Positions 41,183 through 53,217 of a stretch of 64,000 nucleotides of DNA are shown here, in pieces. The position numbers and the translations under genes were made by a program. This DNA comes from Plasmodium brasilianum. Taxonomy: Eukaryota > Apicomplexa > Aconoidasida > Haemosporida > Plasmodiidae. The notes beneath the pieces are model-generated. The model searched no databases, had not been told where the DNA came from, and saw only the letters and a list, made by a program, of their open reading frames with translations. How positions within the stretch are numbered: the stretch's first letter is position 1; each line of letters begins with the position of its first letter. Location of the stretch: the NCBI RefSeq assembly GCF_023973825.1, contig NC_090125.1, forward strand, positions 248,001 through 312,000, in the 5' to 3' direction.

Positions 41183-42155
41183 GCCTTTTGAAAAATAAGT
41201 CAGTATAAGGAAGATTTGAAACCCTTATTAGCATCGTTCTCAAGAATATATCATAGATATATTTAAAATAAATGCACTTATCTTAATGTACATGTAATTT
41301 TACCTATTTAAGTTTTCATATAAATCCCATTATGTGTGAAATAAATGAATTATATGTGTTTCATCTTTTATCTAAAAATAGTTGTTTAATATTATTCTTA
41401 TTTTTGTTAGTGTGCATAGAACCCTTATATTTTTATTAATTACTTATGTAATTAATTTTCTATACATCTTATAATAATATGTAAATTTTTATATCACTCC
41501 TTTTTTTTCATTTTATTTTACTTTTATATATAGTAATATCACTTATATATATTTATTTTATTTTCCAGAAGTTCTATTTTGACTATTTGTTTTATTGTTT
41601 TTGTAATATACTATATTTCTGCAACTTTTTTTTTTTTTGATATTTTAATATATACATAAATTCTTAAATATTATATAGGATTTTCAAGTTCAATAGCCAT
41701 TCTCCTTACGTTAATGCATTTAGTTAACATATACATATGTATATTATACAATAATTAGAGTAACTTTTTGTATAAAAGAAGAGAACAAAAAAATAATATG
41801 CTTAAATTAAATAGAAAAAATTATTTCACAACGAATTTCATATACTATAAATATTATATATATGGAAGTTATAATTTTTTGAGAGGATATTTTTTTGATC
41901 AGCAGACAAATTAATATAAAAAAAAATTACGACTTATATATTATAAATGTAAAATCCATTTCAATCTCAATTATTATTCATATTTAGACAAACTCAGTTT
42001 TCATTTTTTTTTTTTTTTTTTTTTACGTTTCATACTATCCTATTTCAGCAGTTAACTTCTATTTTAATTATTTAATTAATTTATAAGGTCTAATTTCCTT
42101 CTGTTTACTATGTTCCATATAATATGTAATATTAAAGTAGAACACAGTTAATTAG

Positions 42156-42193
<38 letters not shown>

Positions 42194-45100
42194 AGGTATC
42201 CTATTTTTCTCTATATTCTTATTAAAATTATTCAATTCTGAAATTACGTTTACTTTTAAGAAAATGTATATCAGCTTTCCACATTAGAATAATTACTAAA
42301 AATATAGAATGAGAAAGAAAATGTGATATGTCTTTATAGTACTTAGGTAGTGAACCATCCACTTAGAGTAATAAATATATATTATTGCAAATGTAACTTT
42401 TCCATATTAAATTCTTATAACATTTAATTTCGTTCGGATGCAAATTCTAAGGCTTGATAGAAAAACATACTAACGAATAAATTTCATAATATAATAATAA
42501 AACCATAAATGTATAATTTTACATAATGTAATTCTACTATTTCAATTCACCTTTCATTTTATTATGTTACACTCACACTTTACATACTTCATATGTATGA
42601 TCATTAAACAATAAAAGAATATATATTTTTATTAATACATAAAAGTGAAATATGACATTTTATAATGTAATAGAAATAATGGTTTATCTTTCACAAGTTA
42701 AATGTATTATTTTAATTATTATTCTAAAGATCATTATTTATATGTTTAAATCGCTTAACCATTTAGAATATCTTAAGTGAATAATAAATTTCATATTGAT
42801 ACTCGATAATCATTTTGTTATACGAAAAAAATTTCATCATATTAGGAATTATTTATCCTTTATATCAAACGTGAATATTCATAATTATGAAGATATTTTT
42901 ATGAAATTACTGGAAATCTGTACATGCTTTACTGAGTCTATCAGATTTTTATAATATTGCGCAGTGTGCTATTTTGTTATTCTACTTATTATTTATGCGC
43001 ATAATAATATTAATAAATTTATATCCTATTGTGTACAGTACAATCTTTATTATATGGACGTTCAAGAATGTCTTTATTAATTTTATAAATAATTAAAACT
43101 TAATAAAATTCCTAATAAGAGTTTTTTGTACATATTCTATATTTCATTATGTACCATATAAAACTAAAAATTTAAGTATCAAAAATAAAGATTAGCATAA
43201 ATAGCTTATGCAAAATGAAAAATTTAGAAAGAAAAATAATGAATTTAAAAAAAATATATTTTTATGAAACTTTTGTAAAATAATGCATTGCTATAGAAAC
43301 TCTCCCTTCTTTTTATTTTTCACGCTATTCAAAAAAATTGTAACATACTGCCTAATATATCTCAGTAATTGATGTAATAAACTTTTCCTTATAAAATATT
43401 TTGTATATTTTTTATGTGTTACTTTATTATAATTAGTTTTTTATAAACTATACATTTTAAAACAACATGAACTTAATTCCTGCACACAATGGTATACCAG
43501 TCAAATATATAAAAATGCTTTTCACATTCATATAATTTCTTTAGCAAAATAATTTCTGTATTCAATTATATTGTCTTAAACATCGGACAAGGTAACACTA
43601 AAATGGGTTCTTTTTAATACATTAAGAAATTTTTTATTATAAAAATATCTCTTCATTGATTTCCAGGAAATCGCCACCTTTATCTCTTTTCTACATGCAT
43701 TCTCTAAGGATTAAGGAGATTCATTGATTTATTTCAGTGACTATAAAATTATATATTTACAACATTTATTACTTTTTATTTATTGTTATTTAAAGTTGTA
43801 TTATTAAGCGCTTACCTTTCTCCTTATAAAATGTATTCCTTGTGCTACATTTCATTCATTTAGTAATTTTATTCTAATTAGCCTTTTATTTATTAATATT
43901 CTTAATTTACAACATAAATTAAATGTTACTAAATATTATCATGAGCTTATAAGATACCAAAATATTAATATTCCTCTCTTAAATGATTAAGAAATAACGT
44001 ATAACAATATCTATAAATTACCGAATGATTTTTATACAGATATTCTATATATTAACATATTTATCTCATTTATAAAAATCGTTTATAATGCATTAAATAT
44101 ATGAACAATATGTATCTCTATATACCATTCTAACTAATATGAAAACTGTTACATTTTGTTAACGTATACTGTATAGAAAAAATTAATAAATCCATACGTA
44201 ATCGTAAACTTTAATCATTATTAATATGAAATAAAAATATATGATATAATTATGCATACTTTAGAGTATTTATTGATGTGTAATAAGATAAATTCAAAAT
44301 GCTTTCATAAACGTAGTATGAATAATTTATAAAGGAAATTTATTTTTTTTCTTTATTAAGTACTATAAATTTATAACATTAAATTAAGCATATGGTAAGT
44401 TATGGAATTATAATATAATGCAAAGAAAATAAGTCTACATAAATAATTATTAATTTTTATATATTTTTTATTATCATTTAGTTCTTAATATATCACATAT
44501 TATTTTCTTATAATAACTACGCTTACATTTTCCAACAAAAAAAGTAAATTATATGTTCCTATAACAGTTTGGTATTATTAAGAAAAATAATTAAATTGAA
44601 CGTTATTATTAATTATCTTTAATTAACCTAATTCATTGTTATTAAATATTCGAGACAATTAGAAATGTGTACATTTAAAAATTAATGGGATACAACCTTA
44701 TAAATTATATAAAATTTTACATAAATGGATTAATACACGAAAGAAAAAAAAAATTTGTATTATGCCATAATTATGATATATATACATATTATTGGAACAA
44801 AGTACATTAACTTTGCTTTATCAAATGCAAAAACAAGACACATTCATTATTAATTCAAAACTAATATATTCATTTAAATTTAGTCAACAAATTATCATTT
44901 ATTCCTAAGAAAAAAAAAAAATAGAATGCATCATTTATGGTTTAAATACGAATTATAACATTTCAATAAAATTATATGAATTGCGTCATAATTTATTCGT
45001 TAATGCCCATACATATAATTTACATGAGAAACTACTTAAATAAACTAATATATATATTAAGTCATAATGTATAATTAAAATAAAAATTTACTTTACGAAT

Positions 45101-45325
45101 GAAAAATGGAAAACATAAAAATATTCAAATTAATAAAAAAAAAATACGAATATTTATTTTTACTAATGTGCATTAAAAAATTTTGGCTTATGTAGATGCA
45201 TTTGTTAATTTTAATAAATTATAAATATGATAAGTATGCCAATAAATATATTACAAATATTATATCATTTAAAAATCTTTTTCTACAAAAATAAAAATAT
45301 TCCATATTACTATATATTTCTTTAT
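41183..45325. other. 3' flank of gene C and spacer
   Basis: 41192-41250 is still alignable to the C-terminal codons of gene B but lies after two stops. 41280-43050 is the 3' part of duplication unit C. A (TA)n tract is at about 42163-42190 and a poly(T) tract at about 42005-42023. The minus strand at about 43560-43720 has a short open, Lys-rich stretch that I could not assign. Confidence 0.5.
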
Positions 45326-46170
45326 TTAAATTTTTTCATATTTTTCAATTTCTTTAATCTAATAAACAATCGCTAATGTAAGTAGGACACATACTATGTA
45401 GCAAGGTATGTAATATATTTGTTCAAAATAAAGCAATGTATCTTCAAATAAAAACGAAATCTTCCAACCTTCGAAAACAATAATGAATATTTAACTGACC
45501 TTGATAATTCGAATTTGGGTAATTTTGATACAAACAAGAACAAAAATATATTATAGGAACTAGTTTTTTGTATTTTCTGTCTTAATTTACTTAAAAGCTC
45601 ACGTATAAATATGGCGTTTGTTTCTAAGAAAATGTGTATACTGACGTTCTTCAAATCTTTTTTTTCAACATATGAATATTTTTTTGCTTCAAAATTATAA
45701 GACTTATTTCTCTTATTTTGTTTATGACTTATCATATTATATTTAATGAAATTCCATATGATATACCGTTTTTTTCTTTATCCCCTTTTACATTATTAGA
45801 TATATCCTTTTTTTCGTTCACTCTCTTAATTGGTATGTCTTGTTTTAACCCTACAATATTTTATTTCTTATTCTTTTTAGATTTCCATACTAATCGATAA
45901 TTTCTTGTGTCTAATTTTCTGCCGATGTTCCATTTCTCAATCAAAGATTTGATAAACGTACTAAAAAATAGAGATAATATATATTATTCAAAAAAATAAA
46001 TAAATATACTAACGTTAAGAAACAGTATAAATAAAAATAAAAAAAGATAAATTAGAAAAAACATAATTAAATAATAATATTATATCAATCACTGTTGAAA
46101 TGGTGTATACAAGTAAAAAGAATAAACGTAGAAATTTTAAAAAATAAGATTGACTTAATTTATTTTTTGA
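45326..46170 (-). pseudogene. fam-l exported protein pseudogene
   Basis: Exon 1 relic (about 46170-46088): the family signal without its start, IKSILFFKISTFILFTCI then HHFNSD (the usual Trp is Cys here). The exon 2 boundary is at 45961: TFIKSLIEKWNIGRKL, DTRNYRLVWKSKKNKK, TAA, NIVGLKQDIP, EKKDISNNVKGDKEKN. After two adjacent stops it continues KSYNFEAKKYSYVEKKDLKN, the fam-l middle domain, and is open to about 45394. The distal end (KEIEKYEKI, TAA at 45328-45326) lies in another frame and corresponds to the family's basic KKYEKIK terminus. GRKLDTRNYRL and the ..KKYS..EKK motif are what I recall as fam-l hallmarks. Lesions: lost start, altered exon 2 junction, several stops and at least one frameshift. 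Confidence 0.82.
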
Positions 46171-49100
46171 AGATATATATCTTCATTATAATAATATATT
46201 GAACAAAATAAAAAAACAAACAACAATTTAATATACTTCTAATTAGAAAAGATACTACTTTTATTATTTCATAACACTTTTTAAAGCCATGCTAAAATGT
46301 AACTATAATGAATTATAGAACACAGTATAAATGAATTGAACTGTGTAATTTAAAATATTTATCGTAAAATTTTTTGTATAAATCTGACTTTAATTATAAT
46401 AATTTAATTATATTTCATTCATAAATATCCAAATTATATAATTTAATCATTTAATAATATAACATTTAAATTAAATATTATTATTAACCTTACAGAAAAA
46501 AATAATACTGTTTAGCATTATTTTTAAATATTACGTTTACGCAAAAATATAAAAAGGATAAAATATGTATAATATATACTACTGTGTATTAAGGCTTTAA
46601 ACATGAATTTCAATGATTTTTTCTTATTAGCTTTTCTAATCTACCTAAAATGTATTTTATAAAATTTCGCTCTTATAATTCATGCTGCTAATTATAAAAA
46701 TAAATGAAAGTATTAATATATAAATAAAAAGAAATTTTCATTCTACAAATAATAAATTATTCTTTAATAATTAAATTAACATTAATCTTTAAATAAACTA
46801 TAATAAACCTTTATAAATGAAGTTATTATATTATTATATAATTTATAAAGAATTTTATATTTTAAAAAGTCTGATCAATGTTGGTGCCGTATACTTGTAT
46901 CATATATATTTATAGTTGTGTATAATGTTTATATTTTTAAATGCACTTTAATATTGCTAAATAATATATTCAATTATATATTAATTCATTATTTTTTCGT
47001 ATTTAATTTGTAAAAATAAATTGATATTTATATATATAAATTTATAAATTTATAAAGAAAAAATTACTAAAATTAAAATTGGTTAATATCCATTGCATGA
47101 AATATCAGATGTTTCAATAATATTTCGATCAAAATATACATACAAATAAGAAATACCTATGGAATATTTATCCTTAACATATATAGTGAACTAATGATAG
47201 GTGTTACAAAAATCACACATTTATTGTTTTTTATATTGAAAATCTTAGAACAAATTTATAATTAATTTTTTTTTTGTTTAATAAACGTATATAATTAATA
47301 ACATATTTAAAAAATAAAAAATTGAAAATTAATTTAAAAATATTATATTAAAAATATATTTAGTAAAAATAATATTATATATTATAATATTATTGTTCAT
47401 TATGGTTTACAATAGTATTACTAATTATTATAAAGTCATTATAAGCACAAATCTTTACTGAATTCACATAAGAAAAACTACATAATAATTTCCTACGAAA
47501 AAATTAAAATAACAAAAGAACAAAAGTAATGGTATTTAAGATGCAATATGTGAATTAAAAAAGTAAAAGAACAGAAATTATCATGATAACATTATTATTC
47601 CTTTACTTTATATATATATATAAATTTATTGATTTATATAGTTATTTTCTCTTCTATGAAGTAATCTACTCATTATACTTTCCACAATACATTATTTGAT
47701 CACCTCATATTTAGCCTTATTTTGCAAATAAATTTATATAGGAATAGGATTTATCCTATTTTAATAATTAATAAAAACCCTTATAAAACATTACATTAGG
47801 AAATATATTATAAACATACATAATCTCAATATATAAAAATCTCCCCTAATATTCATACGTTCTTTAACTAGTAAACATTTAGGAAAAAACAATTTCCTAA
47901 TACTTTTTTTTCTTTTTCTTCTAAATAATTTTACCATAAATATAAAGAACTTAATAAACCCTTTTAACTGTTACAATTATTAATATTCAATGTTTATCAA
48001 ACTGCTTTAGCTTTTCATCCAAATAAAATATTCACATTGGAAGTTTAATTTCGTATTAAGAATAAATAGATGCATGTAAACATATTATTTGGATATGTTA
48101 AAATAAATTAATTACTATTATTTTTAAAAACAATTCCAAAAAAACGATACCTTTTGAAAAATATAGATCTAAACACATCATTTAAAATAAATTCACTTTT
48201 TATAAAATAATAATATAATATATAATTTATTCATTGTAAACACTAACTCATATTAGAACTATTCATGCATGTAGAAATATTAAATAGAATTTGTGAATAA
48301 ACGAAAGTTTTATGTCTTAAATTCTTTCATTAAGAAACATAACTTATTTAAACTGATTATATTTTTTCACTCGCTTACAGTAATACTAACTCTTTTTTAT
48401 AGGTAGTTTCTGATATCTACACTTCTCACATATTAATCTTATTACTACGTACATATCTAATGTATAATTTTTGAAGAGAATTACCATTCCTTTATAGTAA
48501 TATTAGTTTAAGTTTTCCTCCATTTTTCTCCTATAACAACTACAACATTTATGAATTATTTTGTTAACTAATAGTAATATCATAAATATTATACTCGTTA
48601 ACAGTAGGGGCTTTATAATATAGGTGAAACCAAATAAATCATTTAGTGATTAAAACAAACTATGAATTTCACTGTTTTCATAATTTTAATAATTACACAT
48701 TTCTTTTTGCTTATATTTTATTCTTAATCTTGAAATTTTTTATAATTAATATTTTACAATATTATATATTATCTTAAAATTCAAAATTTTATATAATGGA
48801 GAGTATCAATTTAAGAAAGGCTAATAATACACTTTTATAATTTTTTTACAAGCAGATTAAACGATACCCTAATTACATATATGTTTTCATGAAAATTTGT
48901 TATCTATACTGAATATAGATTTTCCATATTTAATAATTCAGTGTTACTTTTTATATGACTACAATTTAAAACTATATAAAATTAAAAAAATTATTAATAT
49001 CTTCTATTTACATTACATATTCATATGTTGGCAAATAAATCCTTCAGATGAATTATTTTTATTTTCCATTATACTTATAAAAATTTTCATCCCATTTCTT

Positions 49101-49347
49101 ATCCCCCATTTTTATAATAATTATTTATTTTCTTTTAATTACGTTACTAATGTATATTAATCTATTATTATTTAAATTTTTATAACCTGACGTATGTAAT
49201 TATCATCAATGATATTTTTCATAGTGTCAAATAATTTATAACCAAGGATTCAGTGTTAATTATTCAGTTCTACATATATAGGCCTTTATTTATATAATTA
49301 ATTTTTCGTTTTAAGATGATCATTTATATTTTTTAAAATTTCAGTGT

Positions 49348-49384
<37 letters not shown>

Positions 49385-52300
49385 TTCACTTCTTCTTTTA
49401 AGCATCTAGTGACTCTTTATTGTTCTTCTAACAACTATGGTAAATAAACTACCTTTAACTATAAACCAACATTTAAAAAAATTTAATTATAAACTATTTT
49501 CCTAATATTCTTTTTACTTCATTTTTGTCATATATATGTTTCACTGATTATTATGATATTTCACGTTTTATTCAGTTATCTTTTGTTTTAATATGCACCC
49601 TTTTTTGCTTAATCTTTAAATATCCAATTATTTATTAATAGATTTTTAAGAATATTTCTATTATTGCTTTTCTGTTTATTCCACAACAGTTCATTTATAT
49701 AATTTGTTTTTCTTATTTTCATCATATTCATTTTTTATTATATAGCTGGTTCTATCCACTCATTATATTATATCGATATCTTATAAGTACTTGTGATTAA
49801 ATCCCAAAAGAGTTACTTTCTTGTGCTATTATCTACATCATGAATTTTAATTATATGGTACATAAATCTTTATAATACGGTCTTTATTGAAATATTTTTT
49901 AATTTAATAATTTATCAAATTATCATATTATATCCGGTCGGTATATACAGAACAATATGACATGTAATATTTTGTCTTGGTTATTCTGTTTCTAAACAAA
50001 GGCACATTTTTTTTATGTTTTTTCTATTTTATCTTTCGAATTTAGACATAATATCTTAAAATCTAATAAATTTTAGAGGCAAATAAATTTCCGGCATCGT
50101 TAATCGTATTAAATGTTTCCATTTTTGTCCTTAATTCACAAAAATTAAATTTAATATTTACTTCATAATTATACATTCCTTATAATTTAAAATGATATAT
50201 GTACTTAATAACAAAAAGAAAAAAACGAAAAAGTAAAATAATAATTCTAAAATTACACACTGAATAAATTTTTTTTTTTTTTATATTTTTTACATCTGAT
50301 TGCAGAGTTATTTATAATAATTTATTTTTGAGCATTAATAAAAGTTATATCGTATAAAAATTATACTTGTACCAATAAAAAATACTCTATTTTAAGCACT
50401 ATTAAAACAGTATATTAGTTATTTTTATATATTCATTAATATTAATGCATTTTTTATGTTAATTCATATCATGTATAATGTTTTACAAAACAGATAAATT
50501 CATATATAATTAATATATCAATATTCATTAAGTAAATAATAAATTACTGATCCAAGGTATTTATTAGTTAAATGAACTTTATATGATCAATGTTTTCGAT
50601 TTTTATTAATAGAAAGATTTAATCTACTATTTTTTTTGTTACTTTTTTTTTTCAAGCACTCTCTATTTTTTTCATTCATATTATAACATTTATATAACGA
50701 AATTTCTTTTATGCTACATGAAAAAATAGATATAATTTTATGAAAAAATGGATATGATTATATGAAAAAATCAATTGTTCCTCAAGACTGGTTATAATAA
50801 CAAACAGATGAAAAAATCATAATAAAAGATTTGTTTTAATAGAAATATTACATATGCATTATACACATTATATATATATTATTGTAAACCTCTCAATTTA
50901 TACTATAAGTGCAAAAAATAAATATTTGAATTTCATTTTAATTCTTAAATATTTGAAAAAAATATAGAATAAATTTATTCATTATTAAATATTCTATATA
51001 TTTTTATAACTTATTTTATATTTTATCTTCATTATTTGTCATAGTAACTATTAGCACGTTCAATATTGTAATAAATAAATTAATATATGTGATCAGTTTA
51101 AGCGAATTGTCTTAAATATTAATACGTAGACGGTAAAAAAATAGCAAAAGCTGAAAGTACATAACTAATTACACCCATACTTCTTAAGTAAAACCATTAG
51201 ATAATATATGAAGTGAGTTATACTTTTTAAAAAATAAAAAATTATAATTCAAGCACTCTCTAAAGTTAATACACATAAAATATTGTAATGCTCATTAAAA
51301 ATTATTTACTAAATAATTGTAATATAATTAATTAATTAGGTTTATTAATACCAAAGGTTATCTACATCAGGATTTCTTGTGTTTATCGTATTATTTTCAA
51401 AAAATAATAAACTAAAAAATTTTACTAAATTTTAAATGGAAAACCAATTGTACACTTATTAAATTTTAAATAAAGACTAATAATGAAACATACTTTTATT
51501 TACATGACAACAAAAAGATTATGCGTACATAAAATCTTTAACAAATTACAATCTTATTGAAAAAAATATATTTTGATTGTATTTTTTTTTTTTTTTGTAA
51601 AATATTATAATATAAATATATTTTAAGAACATATGTTACATATTATTAAAATTATTTATTATAATTCTTTTTAAAATTTTCATTAAGAATTATGAAAAAT
51701 AATTTTTTAAATTACTAATTGTGCTATATACATCATGAAGCTGAAAACTTAAAAAATATTTTTAATCAAGATAACAAATCATCATATTTATGATTAATTT
51801 AATAAATACTAATATTATTTTTATTATAAAATTGTTGCACATTAAACAAATCCATTTTGATTAATAATATAAAATAAGGAAAAAATGAAAAATTCCTCAA
51901 TAAAAATATTATAATAAAATTACTTTTAATAATGTAATAATTTTATAACCCCTTAATACTCTGTAAAAATACATATTTCAAATACCTTTAAATTATTAAT
52001 TTAATTTTTACATTTTTTTATTTTAAAAACAAAATTCTCTATTATTTTATATTAAATTATTAAAACATTAAATTTATTTATACATTTAAAATCTATAATT
52101 TTTATTTTATTTAATTTTTTTTTACATTTTCTGTTATATTGACAAGGAAATTTACAAAAATATAATTAACATGTCATAATTTTATTTTTTAAAAATTGTT
52201 TCTTATTTTAACAGTTGAATAGGTGAATTTTTAAGCGTTCATATATAAAATATCTACTTAAGCGCTTAATGAGTGTTATACGTTTTAATATTATTATTGA

Positions 52301-53217
52301 AAATATACCATCAATTTATTAATTTACCTAACAAAAAGTACTCCAAATTAAATATAACAAATGCGCATGTTTTATTGTTTATATTTTTTATTAATATATA
52401 TATTGGTAAGTTATTAATTACTATTAATATTTAATTTTTATGTGTAATAATTAGATTTGTTCTTTTGTTACATTTTATATTCTTAACGATTATTAACACA
52501 AAACATCAAAAAACATATAAGGCATTATATAAATTTCTAAACTATTTCTATTATATTTTATTGTTAGCACTAGATCCTAAAATACAATTTTTTTTTTAAA
52601 ATAATATATTTATAATAATAGAACATCTGGTTCTATTTAAATTTGATTCAATATTATTATAGCCAAATTAACATAAAAAACTATTTTTGATATTCTATAT
52701 ATATCAATGTACACGTTCGAGTGGCATATATATTGTACTTAAAATAATTTTATTCACATTATTTTTATTATATTTAGAATTATTCTATTAAATTAAAAAT
52801 TTTAATATTTATTAAATTTTATTCAATTTATTGTTAACCAACATAATTTTTTAAAAATATTTATATAAAATAATTACTAAAATATTTTGCTTTTTTTAGC
52901 TTTTCTTTTTTGGCTTTTTTGTTTTTATATTTTGATTTTGATTTTTGTGTTTTGTTTTTTCTTTTGCTTTTGTGTTTTGTTTTCGTTTTTTGCCTTTATT
53001 TTTCGTGTTTTTTTATTCATTTTTAATAATTTAGCGTATATAAATTATAATTATGAAAAAAAGCTAAAATAAGTTTAAATATTGGCAAAAAAAATAAAAA
53101 AAAGGGTCAAGAAATATAACAGCATAAAGACTGTATTGTTATTAAAAAAATTATTCACTCAACTAAAATTTTTACTATGTAGTGAATACATAGGAACTTC
53201 AAGTCAAAATATGCCCT
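46171..53217. other. Gene-free A+T-rich spacer upstream of gene D
   Basis: About 7 kb with no recognisable gene on either strand. A plus-strand frame at 48897-49160 (87 codons) and a Phe-only low-complexity frame at 52887-53072 look like chance. A (TA)n tract is at about 49350-49378. A short direct repeat of a gaaaaaatRgatat-like unit lies at about 50718-50772. The last kilobase is presumed to hold the gene D promoter; it shares the motif attactaaaat (52875) with positions before genes A and B. Confidence 0.5.

Larger units (their letters stand above)
38330..43050 (+). repeat. Segmental-duplication unit, copy C
   Basis: Contains gene C. Upstream it shares tttttacaaactaatt...ttttatggtttttaaaaa with units A and B. 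Downstream (42140-42610) it matches unit A (13320-13790) in order. No STP1 relic precedes this copy, so the third duplication covered only the exported-gene part, or the STP1 part was lost. Confidence 0.6.

Noticed and set aside
43560..43720. Minus-strand Lys-rich open stretch as a gene fragment
   Set aside because: Short, no motif or splice site, and lies in the decaying 3' flank region; too weak to call.
45718..45900. Plus-strand 60-codon frame
   Set aside because: Antisense of the fam-l pseudogene exon 2.
52887..53072. Plus-strand 61-codon frame of almost only Phe, Leu, Ile and Cys
   Set aside because: Translation of a T-rich low-complexity tract; no homologous frame before genes A-C.
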